A stretch of DNA of 64,000 nt from Thermotogota bacterium (GCA_029780115.1 JAKOZG010000004.1:184607-248606), one strand, 5' to 3'. Shown: positions 53,206-63,169, counted from the first letter of the stretch. The notes: a model not told the origin generated them from the sequence alone. Numbers and translations: made by a program.

Positions 53206-53709
53206 TTAAATCACTTTTGTTTCAATTCCACATGTTTCGAAAAAAAGATTGGCCAGTGAATCAGGATAACTTTCTCTAAAATAGACCTTTTTTATTCCTG
53301 CGTTTATAATCAATCTTGCACATATAGAACAAGGCTGATGAGTTACATACATGCTAGAATTTTCAGTTCTAATACCAAATTTAGCTGCTTGCATTAAAGC
53401 ATTTTGTTCAGCATGGAGTCCATAGCATATCTCTTGATATTCTCCGCTTTTAATATTTAGGTCATCTCTTATACACCCAATTTCATCGCAATGTGGAAAT
53501 CCCGAAGGAGGTTGATTATATCCTGTCGCAAGTATTCTTTTGTCTTTTACAATTATTGCTCCTACTTTCCTATGAGAGCAGGTAGACCTTTTGCTTACTA
53601 ATAAAGCAACATCCATAAAGTAGTCGTCCCAATCACTTCTACTTTTTGAGTCCTGTTTTGAGATCTTTTTATTTTTTAGATATAGATCAACTTCTTCTTT
53701 TTTTTCCAA
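53206..53709 (-). CDS. dCMP deaminase (ComEB-like)
   Basis: The enzyme converts dCMP to dUMP on the way to dTMP. The 167-residue protein has the zinc motifs HAEQNALMQAA and PCSICARLIINAGI (H-x-E and P-C-x-x-C), plus the N-terminal SDWDDYFMDVALLVSKRSTCSHRKVGAIIV that marks the ComEB/dCMP type. The extra Cys and His residues near GFPHCDEIGC fit the second zinc site of that family. The start is TTG at 53709 with a strong SD (AAGGAGGGGG). About 20 residues precede the conserved core. It is 29 bases upstream of the oxidoreductase beta gene. Confidence 0.88.
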   Translation of the reverse strand: MEKKEEVDLYLKNKKISKQDSKSRSDWDDYFMDVALLVSKRSTCSHRKVGAIIVKDKRILATGYNQPPSGFPHCDEIGCIRDDLNIKSGEYQEICYGLHAEQNALMQAAKFGIRTENSSMYVTHQPCSICARLIINAGIKKVYFRESYPDSLANLFFETCGIETKVI

Positions 53710-53892
53710 AAGCTTTCCCCCTCCTTAATGCTTTTTTAAAAGCTTTGATATTCGAGAATTACAATATTCGTACTTTATTGTTTTTATTTTTATGACTTAA
53801 GTTTAAAAATTTTATTAAATAGTTTTTTTTACTAATTTTGATTTTAAAAAAAGCAAAGACTGATACTATTTAGCTACCTTAAATTAGAAACT

Positions 53893-55032
53893 TCAGAGAT
53901 GTATATCTAACATTTTTTCAAAAACATACCTAGAATAATCCAAACCTTTTTTTGATAATTTTATACAATCATCTATACACAGGTAACTTTTTAGATTGAT
54001 CTTTAAACTTTGCACTACTTCATCTGTTAATTTTTTCCCGAATCTATCAACCAATGAATCATAGCTAATTCCTTTGAAGAGTCTTAAACCCATAAAAAGT
54101 GTTTCTAATAATTCCTGAAATTGATCGTTTTTATTTTTGTATTCATAAGGAAATATTCCTTGATCAATAAGTTTTATATACTTATTCAGAGAAGAGGTAT
54201 TAACATATCTAAAATGATCAATATGTCCTCCAGCAGATACTCCAAGCCCCAAATAATCTAGATTGTTCCAATACAACTTGTTATGCTTGGATTCTTTGTT
54301 TAACAAGGCCCAACTCGAGATTTCATAATGTTTATAATTAAGATTATCTAAGAAATCATAAATCAAATCTAGTTGATCCGCTAAAAAATCATCATCCGGA
54401 AGAACCATTTTTCCATTATCAAGCAAGGATTTTAAAGGAGTTTTATGAGAAGCATCAAATAAATAATAAGAAACATGAGATGGTTGTGAGTTTTGTATAA
54501 AATGCAAATTTTCTCTGATGGTGCTTGTAGTTTCACCTGGCAACCCAAGAATAAAATCTACATTAATATTATCAAAATATTTTTTTGTGAGTTTAAAAGC
54601 GTGAATTCCTTCGTCATAATTATGAATTCTTCCAACAGTCTTCAATATATTATTTGATGTACTTTGAAATCCAATTGAAATTCGATTTATTCCTATATCC
54701 TTATAGAAACTAAGCTTTTCTTTGTTAATACTATCCGGATTTACCTCTATAGTGAATTCCTCTAAAGAATTAATATCAAAATTATTTTTTAAAGTTAGAA
54801 AAATGTTTTCAATCAAGTTTGTTTTAATTATGGAAGGGGTACCCCCACCGAAGTAAATAGTTTTAACTTTTCTATTCTTTAGTTTTTTGCTTTTTAAAAT
54901 AATTTCTTTTTTAAGTGCGTTCAGATAAACTTCTATTAGATTTAAATCTGTGAAAGATGTATAATCACAGTATAGGCACCTTTTTTTACAGAAAGGGAAA
55001 TGGACATAGATCCCTAATTCTTTACAGTTCAA
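53893..55032 (-). CDS. hemW: HemW-family radical SAM protein
   Basis: HemW is a heme chaperone related to the oxygen-independent coproporphyrinogen oxidase. The 379-residue protein has GIYVHFPFCKKRCLYCDY (CxxxCxxC cluster) at the N-terminus, YFGGGTPS, FTIEVNPDSI, RISIGFQS and DFILGLPGET, and a C-terminal HemN-C-like domain. TTG at 55032 follows AAGGAGGAG about 11 bases upstream, and overlaps the preceding gene by 11 bases; the earlier ATG at 55053 lies before that SD and is not supported. Whether it is a chaperone or an enzyme cannot be told from the sequence. Confidence 0.82.
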   Translation of the reverse strand: MNCKELGIYVHFPFCKKRCLYCDYTSFTDLNLIEVYLNALKKEIILKSKKLKNRKVKTIYFGGGTPSIIKTNLIENIFLTLKNNFDINSLEEFTIEVNPDSINKEKLSFYKDIGINRISIGFQSTSNNILKTVGRIHNYDEGIHAFKLTKKYFDNINVDFILGLPGETTSTIRENLHFIQNSQPSHVSYYLFDASHKTPLKSLLDNGKMVLPDDDFLADQLDLIYDFLDNLNYKHYEISSWALLNKESKHNKLYWNNLDYLGLGVSAGGHIDHFRYVNTSSLNKYIKLIDQGIFPYEYKNKNDQFQELLETLFMGLRLFKGISYDSLVDRFGKKLTDEVVQSLKINLKSYLCIDDCIKLSKKGLDYSRYVFEKMLDIHL

Positions 55033-55813
55033 GAAAAATAGCTCCTCCTTCATTATTTAAAAGTAAAAAAAATGGGAAACGGACATTCTCGTTAAAAAGA
55101 TAAAATTCATAAAATACCTCTTCACCAAAAGCAAATCTAGAACCAACATGTAAATTTTGTTTAAGTATATTAAGAGGAACAGACACAGCTATTTGGGGAT
55201 ATATATTTTTTTTAATAATAGAAAATCCCATGTCTACAGAATCAACATAATAACTATCAAAATGTATCAATGGCAACGAAAGGTAAAACCCACGAGAATA
55301 ACCTACAGAAAACGGTATTTTAAATGGTCTGTATAACAAAGAATCAACTTTTAAGAAATTGAAATCATTACCTTTTAGAAACAAAATATTTCCTATTGAA
55401 TAGGAAGGTATATTAAATTTTCCTAAAGTTATATTGTAAAAGTTATGTGACAATTTTTTACTTTCTAGTCGTTGAAAATTCTTTAAAGAAAGAACACCAA
55501 AATAACTTTTTTCTAGCATATATTCATAACCTACACCAAAGTTTTCATTATATACTGGAAGATCTATATAAGCTTTAAACAAACTTTCGCCTGTTTTTAA
55601 TTTTATAGTTCTATTCAAGATCACACTTTCTGTGTAAAGAGTTGTGTAATTATAATATCGTAATTCAATCCCTATTCCTTCAAACTCAGACGAAAAAAAA
55701 GCTAAGTTTAAACCACTAGTGTCTAAATTAGGTTTTATAGGAGTATAATTAACAAAAGTAAAAGAAATTATCGAAATTATTGTTAAAGCAAAACAAAATA
55801 CAATTTTTTTCAA
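55022..55813 (-). CDS. Putative outer-membrane beta-barrel protein
   Basis: The 263-residue protein is not recognised. It has a signal peptide (KKIVFCFALTIISIISFTFV) and a mature part of alternating hydrophobic strands rich in Tyr, Phe and Leu, with a hydrophobic C-terminal strand (GAIFLEL). This is consistent with an outer-membrane barrel. The start is TTG with GTAGGAGG upstream. It is embedded between gatB (12 bases upstream) and hemW (overlapping), so it is transcribed with housekeeping genes. Confidence 0.5.
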   Translation of the reverse strand: MKKIVFCFALTIISIISFTFVNYTPIKPNLDTSGLNLAFFSSEFEGIGIELRYYNYTTLYTESVILNRTIKLKTGESLFKAYIDLPVYNENFGVGYEYMLEKSYFGVLSLKNFQRLESKKLSHNFYNITLGKFNIPSYSIGNILFLKGNDFNFLKVDSLLYRPFKIPFSVGYSRGFYLSLPLIHFDSYYVDSVDMGFSIIKKNIYPQIAVSVPLNILKQNLHVGSRFAFGEEVFYEFYLFNENVRFPFFLLLNNEGGAIFLEL

Positions 55814-55825
55814 ATTCGATTCCTC

Positions 55826-57259
55826 CTACTCTTTTTCCAATAATTCTAGGAGTATTTCATTAGTTTTCTGGGGATTGGCTTTTCCTTTTGTTTTTTTCAT
55901 TACTTCACCAACAAAGAAACCCAGCAATTTTTTCTTGCCATTTTTGTATTTTTCAACCTCTTCAGGATTTTCTTTTATTATTTCTTCAATTATTTTTCTT
56001 AATTCAGATTCGTCGTCTATCTGCTCTAGCCCTTTTTCTTTTACTATATCCTTTGGACTTTTTCCCGTTTTATAAATTTCAGGGAATATATCTTTTAATA
56101 TTTTAGAGGAAATTTTATTTGAGTCCATTAATTCTTTTAATTCTCCAAAAAACTCTGGCTTTATCTTAAGGTTTTCTATTTCGTCATCATTTTCTTTCAA
56201 TTCTCGTAACAGATCGGTCATGATTAAATTGCTCACAAATTTGGCATCTTTTGCGTGTTTCACACATTTTTCAAAAAAATCTGCTAATTCCTTGTCAGAA
56301 GTTAGTATTTCAGCATCATATTGAGGTAGATCGTATTGAATCATGAACCTTTTAGCTTTTTCTTCTGGCATCTCTGTGATTGTAGAACGTATATGATCTA
56401 TAAATTCATCGGTTAATATCAATGGAGGCAAATCAGGTTCTGGGAAATATCTGTAATCTACATCGTCTTCTTTAGTTCTCATAGGAAACGTTTCTTTTCG
56501 AGTAGAATCCCACCCTCTTGTTTCTTGTATCATCTTGATATTAGCTTCTAAATTTTTTATCAATCTTTCTTGCTCAAACTCGAGAGCTTTTTCTACAAAC
56601 TTAAATGAATTTATATTCTTTATTTCGACTCTTTTGCTCGTTTGATTGTTTTCTAAATTTACTATCGAAATGTTTGCATCACATCTAAGTGCCCCTTTTT
56701 CCATATCTCCAGTTGAAATTTCTGCATATCTCAACAAGTTTCTTAATTTTTCCATAAACATCCTAGCTTCACTTGGAGATTCTATATCAGGTTCTGTAAC
56801 TATTTCTAGCAAAGGAATACCGGACCTATTAAAATCAAGGAAACTTTCTTGGGCGGTGGATATTTGATCTCCTTCGTGAAACATCTTTGCAGTATCTTCC
56901 TCTAAATGCATTCTTTTAATTCTAATTTTTTTCCCTTCTATAGTTATGTATCCGTTACTAACAATCGGGAAAAAATGTTGGGTAATTTGGTAATTTTTAG
57001 CTAAATCCGGATAAAAATAATTTTTTCTATCAAATCTAGAAAATTTATTTATTGTCCCATTAAAGATTAATCCAGCTTTAACCGCGAGTTTTACAGCTTC
57101 TTCGTTTAATGCGGGTAAAGTTCCAGGATGACCAGTACAAATCGGACATATATTTTGGTTTGGAATGGAATTAAAATGATCCGTACTACAAGAACAAAAA
57201 GCTTTTGTTTTAGTTAATAATTGAGTGTGTATTTCAAGTCCAATTATCGTTTTATACAT
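55826..57259 (-). CDS. gatB: Aspartyl/glutamyl-tRNA(Asn/Gln) amidotransferase subunit B
   Basis: GatB binds the misacylated tRNA and activates the acyl group in the GatCAB amidotransferase. The 477-residue protein has the N-terminal TIIGLEIHTQL, zinc-binding Cys residues (FCSCSTDHF ... ICPICTGHPG), DFNRSGIPLLEIVTEPD, YRYFPEPDLPP, and the C-terminal helical YqeY-like domain. The ATG at 57259 follows AAGGAGTTTG and overlaps gatA by 8 bases. Confidence 0.95.
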   Translation of the reverse strand: MYKTIIGLEIHTQLLTKTKAFCSCSTDHFNSIPNQNICPICTGHPGTLPALNEEAVKLAVKAGLIFNGTINKFSRFDRKNYFYPDLAKNYQITQHFFPIVSNGYITIEGKKIRIKRMHLEEDTAKMFHEGDQISTAQESFLDFNRSGIPLLEIVTEPDIESPSEARMFMEKLRNLLRYAEISTGDMEKGALRCDANISIVNLENNQTSKRVEIKNINSFKFVEKALEFEQERLIKNLEANIKMIQETRGWDSTRKETFPMRTKEDDVDYRYFPEPDLPPLILTDEFIDHIRSTITEMPEEKAKRFMIQYDLPQYDAEILTSDKELADFFEKCVKHAKDAKFVSNLIMTDLLRELKENDDEIENLKIKPEFFGELKELMDSNKISSKILKDIFPEIYKTGKSPKDIVKEKGLEQIDDESELRKIIEEIIKENPEEVEKYKNGKKKLLGFFVGEVMKKTKGKANPQKTNEILLELLEKE

Positions 57260-58613
57260 TTTTTTCAAACTCCTTTTTGGCACTTTCGTGAAATGTATTT
57301 GCAATAGCTAGAAGTTCTTCATCCTTCATTTGCCTTCCAATGAATTGAATACCAAAAGGAAGTCCTTCGATTAAACCAAAAGGAATATTTATAGCAGGAA
57401 GCCCTGCCAAGTTAGCTGGTATAGTAAATGTGTCCATAAGATAATATTCAAGTGGGTTGAATTTTTCGCCCATATAAGGAGGAATTGACGGTGATGTTGG
57501 TGTCATCATTACATCATATTCATCCAGAATATTATACAATTTATCACTTATAATGCGCCTAACTTTTAAAGCTTTGGAATAGTACTTACTATAATAATCA
57601 GCAGATAAATTAAAAGTACCCATAATGATTCGTCTTTTTACTTCAATTCCAAAGCCGATTTCCCTTGTGGTTCTATACATATCATTCAAACCTAACGAGG
57701 CATTTCTAAAACCGTATCTAACACCATCAAATCTAGCAAGATTTGAAGAAGCTTCTGAAGGAGCTATAATATAATAAACAGCTACAGAATATTCTAATTC
57801 CGGAATATCAATAACTTCAACTTTTGAACCTTTCGCCTTTAGAAAATCAACGGCCTCGTTGAAACTATTTTTAATAGATATGTTGAGATCTGTGTCATAG
57901 ACTATTTTTGGAATGCAAATTTTAATATCTGATAAATCTCTTTCCAAATTGCTTGTAAGATCAACAGTATGACTAAGAGTGGTTGGATCGTTTTTATCTT
58001 TTCCTTTTATGATTTCAACAACTAAACTGACGTCTTTTACTGAATTAGATAAAATTCCTATCTGATCTAAAGATGAAGCAAAAGAAGTAACTCCGTATCG
58101 TGAAATCATGCCATAGGATGGTTTAAAGCCAACAACCCCACAAAAAGAAGCGGGTAGTCTAACAGAGCCACCGGTATCCGTACCTAATGAAAAAGGAACA
58201 TATCCTGCACCAACCGCTGCAGCAGATCCTCCACTGCTTCCTCCAGATACTCTGCTAAGATCTTTAGGATTTCTTACAGGACCAAAGTATGAATTTTCAT
58301 TGGTATTTCCCATTGCGAACTCATCCATGTTTGTTTTCCCAATTAAAGAAAACCCTGCTTCTAAAAGTTTTTGAACTGCAGTGGCAGTGTATGGAGAAAT
58401 ATAGTTTTCTAAAATTTTAGATGCATTAGTAGTTTTTGTTCCTTTAACTAATATATTATCTTTAACTAAGAATGGTATACCAAAATATTTACCATTCTTG
58501 TTTCCTACAACCTTTTCAATTCTTAAAACAGAATTAATAATTTTGTCCATTTCTATAATTTTTTGGATACTTTCTTCTATTATATTTCTCCCTATTGTTT
58601 CTTCAATGGTCAA
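57252..58613 (-). CDS. gatA: Aspartyl/glutamyl-tRNA(Asn/Gln) amidotransferase subunit A
   Basis: GatA releases ammonia from glutamine for transfer to Asp- or Glu-tRNA. The 453-residue protein has the amidase-signature triad: Lys in IPFLVKDNI, the Gly/Ser-rich SGGSSGGSAAAVGAG, and the nucleophile Ser in GTDTGGSVRLPASF. TTG at 58613 is preferred, with GAGGTGAG just upstream; a GTG 9 bases earlier lies inside that SD. The N-terminus is shorter than usual. GatC, the small third subunit, is not found in this window. Confidence 0.94.
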   Translation of the reverse strand: MTIEETIGRNIIEESIQKIIEMDKIINSVLRIEKVVGNKNGKYFGIPFLVKDNILVKGTKTTNASKILENYISPYTATAVQKLLEAGFSLIGKTNMDEFAMGNTNENSYFGPVRNPKDLSRVSGGSSGGSAAAVGAGYVPFSLGTDTGGSVRLPASFCGVVGFKPSYGMISRYGVTSFASSLDQIGILSNSVKDVSLVVEIIKGKDKNDPTTLSHTVDLTSNLERDLSDIKICIPKIVYDTDLNISIKNSFNEAVDFLKAKGSKVEVIDIPELEYSVAVYYIIAPSEASSNLARFDGVRYGFRNASLGLNDMYRTTREIGFGIEVKRRIIMGTFNLSADYYSKYYSKALKVRRIISDKLYNILDEYDVMMTPTSPSIPPYMGEKFNPLEYYLMDTFTIPANLAGLPAINIPFGLIEGLPFGIQFIGRQMKDEELLAIANTFHESAKKEFEKNV

Positions 58614-58839
58614 AAAACTCACCTCATTTTTAATAGTTGCTTAAGTACTTAAAAACTTAGAACCCTGATTTAACTTTTATTATAGAAAGTGTGATTTTGT
58701 TAAGTATCGCTACACTTAGATAATTAAATAGGTAATATTCTCATCACTTTTAATTAATTAAGTCTTGTAAAGGTTTTAGGCACTCCCTGCAATACTTTTT
58801 AATTTCAAACTTTATCTTTCCAAATCACAAGATCTTTCA

Positions 58840-59526
58840 TTAGATGAAAATGTAATAACGAAAATCAAAAATTATTAACATAACAAAGCTAATAAGGATC
58901 AAGCCATACGCAATATAAGATAGAATCTTCCAAACTTGATAACTGGTCTTTGTAAGTCTTATGGGAGTGAGCCAACCGAACGTGAAACCTACTGCTAATC
59001 CACCCAAGTGTGCAAAGTTGTTTATATTCGCTCCTGGTAAAAATCCCCAAATGATATTTATCAAGATAATAGGAAGAAGAGCGGTTCCAGTTATAGGTTT
59101 GAGTATTACAGGTGTGTCACGTCTAAACCCAGCACCAAATAGTAAACCTATTAAGCCAAAGATTGCACCTGAAGCTCCCACTGATATAGCATATGGTATA
59201 AACAAATGAGTTAAGATATTTCCAAAAACTCCTGACAAAAGATATATTGTTATAAATCGTGCTGGACCATACGTTCTTTCAACAAGGTTTCCTACATAAA
59301 ATAAAGCTATCATATTGAAAAATATATGAAACAGCCCACCATGCACAAACATAGAAGTGATGAGTCTGAACCATTCTCCCATTGAAATCAAATTACCTAT
59401 TTGGGCTCCAAAAAGTATATATATCCTAGGGCTAGAAAATGCTTTAAGTCCACCAAACAAAAACATCAAAACAAATATTATTACATTGATCATTATTAAA
59501 AAACTTGTAATGCTTCTGCGTCTCAT
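58840..59526 (-). CDS. Rhomboid-family intramembrane serine protease
   Basis: The protein cleaves membrane-anchored substrates inside the bilayer. The 228-residue protein has six to seven hydrophobic segments with the motifs WFRLITSMFVHGGLFHIFFNM, the catalytic Ser in GASGAIFGLIG and His in NNFAHLGGLAVGF. The order and spacing fit an active rhomboid. It lies 36 bases downstream of pheT on the same strand and may be expressed with pheST. The substrate is unknown. Confidence 0.88.
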   Translation of the reverse strand: MRRRSITSFLIMINVIIFVLMFLFGGLKAFSSPRIYILFGAQIGNLISMGEWFRLITSMFVHGGLFHIFFNMIALFYVGNLVERTYGPARFITIYLLSGVFGNILTHLFIPYAISVGASGAIFGLIGLLFGAGFRRDTPVILKPITGTALLPIILINIIWGFLPGANINNFAHLGGLAVGFTFGWLTPIRLTKTSYQVWKILSYIAYGLILISFVMLIIFDFRYYIFI

Positions 59527-59561
59527 TTTTTTCTTCCTTTCGTATGGTTTATTTTTTGAAT

Positions 59562-61925
59562 TTATTTTTCACGAAGTGTTATTTTTTTCTTCCCTAATTG
59601 TTCTAACATTTTTCGTTCTACCTTATTTACTTCTTCGTCTGTCAAAGTTTTAATTTGAGATCGATATACGATGGATACAGTTATACTTATGTAATCTGGT
59701 GCTATGTTTTTACCTTTATAAACATCAAAAATTTTGTATTCTTCAATTATTTCTCCTGCATTTTCAATGATCTGACTAATTTCTTTAAATTCAATATTCA
59801 AAGGAACTAAAAATGCATATTCTCTCCTTATTGCAGGAAAGTCAAATCTTCTCACAATTTTTTTAATTTCTTTTTTATTTTCATATAAAAAGTCTAAGTT
59901 AATCTCACAAATATAAACTGGGTCTTTTATTTCATAAAGATCTTCAGCAATCTGAGGATCTAATAAACCAATGTATCCTATTTTGTTATCATTTAGATGC
60001 ACATCTGCGCTTTGAGATCTCATTAAACCTTTTAAAGAACTTCTTGTGTAATCTAGTTTTAGGTTAAATTCATCAGCGACGTTTTCTAATGCACCCTTCA
60101 CCGTGTAGAAAGAGACAAGCCTTTTGTCAGTGAAGTCTTCGTCATTTTCTCTTCCAATGGCTACAAAAGCTAAATTTGTAAATTCTTTAGCTCCGGTAGG
60201 ACTTGTGTCGTCTTTCTTAAAAACTTTATCTATTTCAAAGAGCTTTATATCCTTTTTTTGATTTCTGAAATTGTAAGATGCGGAATCCAAAACTCCGTAA
60301 ATAAGTTTTGAAGAGATATATTCATATTCTGAGGAGAGAGGATTTATAATTTTTAAATCAAGGCTTTCGTCCATCCACATTCTCCTTGCGCTGTTAAGCG
60401 GGAATGTTTTTGCCTCATGATAGCCGTTGGAGAGCATTATGTCCCCAACTCTTTCTTTAAAAGTAACAAATTCTCCTCTGGTTCCTATTAATCCTTTTGT
60501 AAAGGGGAAACTTGAAGGAATATTTGAATAACCATAAATTCTTCCCACTTCTTCAACCAAATCTATCTCCTGTGTTATATCAGGTCTGTTTGTTGGAACT
60601 AAAATCTCCCATCCTTCTGATAGTGGGTTAAATTTAAAATTTAATTTGTTAAAAATCTGAGAAACGACATCTTTTTCAATACTTATTCCTAATCTTCTAT
60701 CTAAATAGTTCTTTCTTAGTAATATTTTTTGTTCGGCAATTATTTCAGGATAAACGTCTGTAATGAAAGTAGATACTTCTCCCCCAGCTAATTCGGTAAG
60801 TAATTTTATCAATCTACCCATAACTATTTCTGTATCGTTAGGGTCAACTCCACGTTCAAATCTATAGGAAGAGTCAGACACTATCTTGTGGTAACTAGAG
60901 GAAAGCCTAATATTAATCGGATCAAAGTATGCTACCTCTAAAAGTATTGATGTAGTATTTTCATTTATGCCACTCAGTTCTCCCCCCATAATACCTCCAA
61001 GAGCCAGTATGTTTTTGCCGTCTGTTATAAGTGTTTCTTCTCCCATCATAGTGTATTCTTTACCATCTAATAGAAATACCTTTTCTCCTGGAAGCGCTTT
61101 TCTTATAATTATTTTGTTATCAATAAGATCTAAATCAAAGGCATGTATAGGATGACCAGTTTCTAGCATTACATAATTAGTAATATCAACAACATTATTA
61201 ATACTTCTAATACCTGCACTTCCCAGCCTTTTAATAAGCCATAAAGGAGAGGGTCCAACTTTTATATTTGTTATCGTAGCTGCCATATATCTTTTACATT
61301 TATCGTATTTTATCTCAACCGGAAAACCATGTCCTTTTTTAATTTCAGTGTAATCAAACATACCGAAATCTTTTCCACAATCTATTGCTTGTAATTCTTT
61401 AGCAATTCCTATATAGGAGAGCAGATCGGGCCTATTTGGTAGAATTTCCAAATCAATTATTTCGTCTGCCAACTTGAAGTAATCAATGAAGTCTGTTCCT
61501 ACTTCAACATCGTCTATTATTCTATATATTTTTTCTGCCTCTTCTGATATACCTAATTCCTTTAGAGAACACATCATTCCTTGAGAAACTACACCTTTAA
61601 AAGCTTTTTCTTCAATTTTAGTTCCATCGTTTAAAACAGCTCCTGGAATCGCTACAGGAACTTTATCCCCAATCTTTACAGTCAGATCAGCGGTTACTAA
61701 AATTATATCTTCTTTCCCAATATCAACTTTACATATTAGAAGATTCTCGATTTCGGGATGATCCTCTATTTTTTTAATTTGACCCACCATTATATTTGAA
61801 AGTTTATCTCTAACTTTTTCATAAGTTTCGACATCTGTAGTGTGTAATTTAAGTTCTCTTACTAATTCATGAATCTCTTTATTTATTGTTATATATTCAT
61901 TTAACCATTCTAATGATATTTTCAT
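59562..61925 (-). CDS. pheT: Phenylalanine-tRNA ligase beta subunit
   Basis: The beta subunit of the heterotetramer edits Tyr-tRNA(Phe) and binds the tRNA. The 787-residue protein has an N-terminal KISLEWLNEYI, a tRNA-binding OB domain (MVGQIKKIEDHPE ... onwards), B3/B4 editing domain, B5 domain, the inactive catalytic-like core, and a C-terminal FDX-ACB domain (FPAIRREYAFLV). The length is normal. The ATG follows TGGAGG. It is 63 bases after pheS, with a CTTCC-TTAA-GGAAG hairpin in the gap. Confidence 0.96.
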   Translation of the reverse strand: MKISLEWLNEYITINKEIHELVRELKLHTTDVETYEKVRDKLSNIMVGQIKKIEDHPEIENLLICKVDIGKEDIILVTADLTVKIGDKVPVAIPGAVLNDGTKIEEKAFKGVVSQGMMCSLKELGISEEAEKIYRIIDDVEVGTDFIDYFKLADEIIDLEILPNRPDLLSYIGIAKELQAIDCGKDFGMFDYTEIKKGHGFPVEIKYDKCKRYMAATITNIKVGPSPLWLIKRLGSAGIRSINNVVDITNYVMLETGHPIHAFDLDLIDNKIIIRKALPGEKVFLLDGKEYTMMGEETLITDGKNILALGGIMGGELSGINENTTSILLEVAYFDPINIRLSSSYHKIVSDSSYRFERGVDPNDTEIVMGRLIKLLTELAGGEVSTFITDVYPEIIAEQKILLRKNYLDRRLGISIEKDVVSQIFNKLNFKFNPLSEGWEILVPTNRPDITQEIDLVEEVGRIYGYSNIPSSFPFTKGLIGTRGEFVTFKERVGDIMLSNGYHEAKTFPLNSARRMWMDESLDLKIINPLSSEYEYISSKLIYGVLDSASYNFRNQKKDIKLFEIDKVFKKDDTSPTGAKEFTNLAFVAIGRENDEDFTDKRLVSFYTVKGALENVADEFNLKLDYTRSSLKGLMRSQSADVHLNDNKIGYIGLLDPQIAEDLYEIKDPVYICEINLDFLYENKKEIKKIVRRFDFPAIRREYAFLVPLNIEFKEISQIIENAGEIIEEYKIFDVYKGKNIAPDYISITVSIVYRSQIKTLTDEEVNKVERKMLEQLGKKKITLREK

Positions 61926-61988
61926 TGTTTGCCTCCAAAATTAATTTTTATAAGATTTAATCTAGAGTTATTCTTCCTTAAGGAAGCG

Positions 61989-63020
61989 CTAAAATTCGAT
62001 GAATCTTATGTCGTTTTTATAGAATTCCCTCATTTCAGGGACATTATATTTTAATAAGGCGACTCTTTCTATGCCCATACCAAACGCAAAACCTTCCCAA
62101 ATGTCTGGATCATAATTTACGCTTTTGAAGACATTAGGATGAACCAATCCGGCCCCTAATATTTCAATCCATCCAGAATTTTTGCAAATATTACAGCCTT
62201 TTCCTTCACAAAAAATGCAACTTATGTCTACCTCAAAGCTGGGTTCAGTGAAAGGAAAATAGCTTGGCCTCAGAAGAATAGCGACCTTGTCACCAAAAAG
62301 TTTTTTAGCTAAATATTCAAGATACATCTTAATATGTGCAACTGAAACATTTTTATCAACAAATAACCCTTCAACTTGATGAAATACCGGAGAATGGGTT
62401 GCGTCAAGTTCATCTTTTCTATACACTCTGCCTGGGGATATTATTGCCAAGGGAGGTTTATTTGATAACATAGTTCTTATTTGAACTGGAGAAGTGTGAG
62501 TCCTTAATAGATATTTTTTATCGTTAGATAAATAAAATGTATCCTGCATTTCTCTTGCAGGATGCCATTCGGGTGTATTGAGGGCATCAAAATTATACCA
62601 AGAATTTTCTATTTCAGGTCCTTCAGCAACAGAAAATCCCATACCAATAAAAATTTCTTCAATTTCCCTTATAGTTTTACTTATCAAGCTAGGTTTTCCA
62701 ATTTTTCTTGGAGAGCCTGGAATTGTTACGTCAATCCAACTTTCTTTCTCTTTCAAAATCTTTTCTTTTTCTTTTAATTCATTCAGTTTTTCTTCAAATA
62801 TTTCTTCAATTATATTTTTCAATTCGTTTATTTTTTTCCCATATTGTTTTTTTTGTTCTTCATTAAGATTTTTTAAATTTTTCATTAAAGATTTGATCAT
62901 TCCATTTTTACCTAAATATTTTGATTTAAGATTTTGATAGCTCTGATAATCAGTTATTTTTTCTAATTCATTTTTCAAATCTTTAGTGATTTCTTCAAAG
63001 TCTTTTATAGTATGATTCAT
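61989..63020 (-). CDS. pheS: Phenylalanine-tRNA ligase alpha subunit
   Basis: The catalytic subunit activates Phe. The 343-residue protein has an N-terminal coiled coil (residues about 5-95), HTSPVQIRTM, RVYRKDELDATHSPVFHQVEG (motif 2), FPFTEPSFEVDIS and the C-terminal GMGIERVALLKY (motif 3). A CIFCEGKGCNICK segment (two CxxC) suggests a zinc knuckle, as in many bacterial PheS. The ATG follows TAGGAGG. It is the first gene of pheS-pheT-rhomboid; a mirror-image promoter lies about 110 bases upstream. Confidence 0.96.
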   Translation of the reverse strand: MNHTIKDFEEITKDLKNELEKITDYQSYQNLKSKYLGKNGMIKSLMKNLKNLNEEQKKQYGKKINELKNIIEEIFEEKLNELKEKEKILKEKESWIDVTIPGSPRKIGKPSLISKTIREIEEIFIGMGFSVAEGPEIENSWYNFDALNTPEWHPAREMQDTFYLSNDKKYLLRTHTSPVQIRTMLSNKPPLAIISPGRVYRKDELDATHSPVFHQVEGLFVDKNVSVAHIKMYLEYLAKKLFGDKVAILLRPSYFPFTEPSFEVDISCIFCEGKGCNICKNSGWIEILGAGLVHPNVFKSVNYDPDIWEGFAFGMGIERVALLKYNVPEMREFYKNDIRFIEF

Positions 63021-63135
63021 TTAATTCCTCCTATGTTTTTGATTCTATATTATATTAAAATTAATCTTCTTTTCAATTATAAGCTTTATATCTTTGAAAT
63101 GTTATCACAAAAATGTTATCATAGTATACATAACG

Positions 63136-63169
63136 ATTATATCAATTTTTTACTAAAAAATGATATAAT
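63136..63169. promoter_or_regulatory. Mirror-image divergent extended -10 promoters
   Basis: ATTATATCA (63136-63144) and TGATATAAT (63161-63169) are exact inverted copies of an extended -10 hexamer pointing away from each other. The 16 bases between are nearly complementary too (TTTTTT, then ACT, then AAAAAA). The leftward copy would serve pheS; the rightward copy would serve the stretch that ends at the hairpin near 63262-63338. No clear -35 is seen for either. Confidence 0.55.

Noticed and set aside
63021..63135. A T-box leader for pheS
   Set aside because: The pheS leader is only about 110 bases and shows no T-box bulge sequence or terminator/antiterminator pair on the minus strand.
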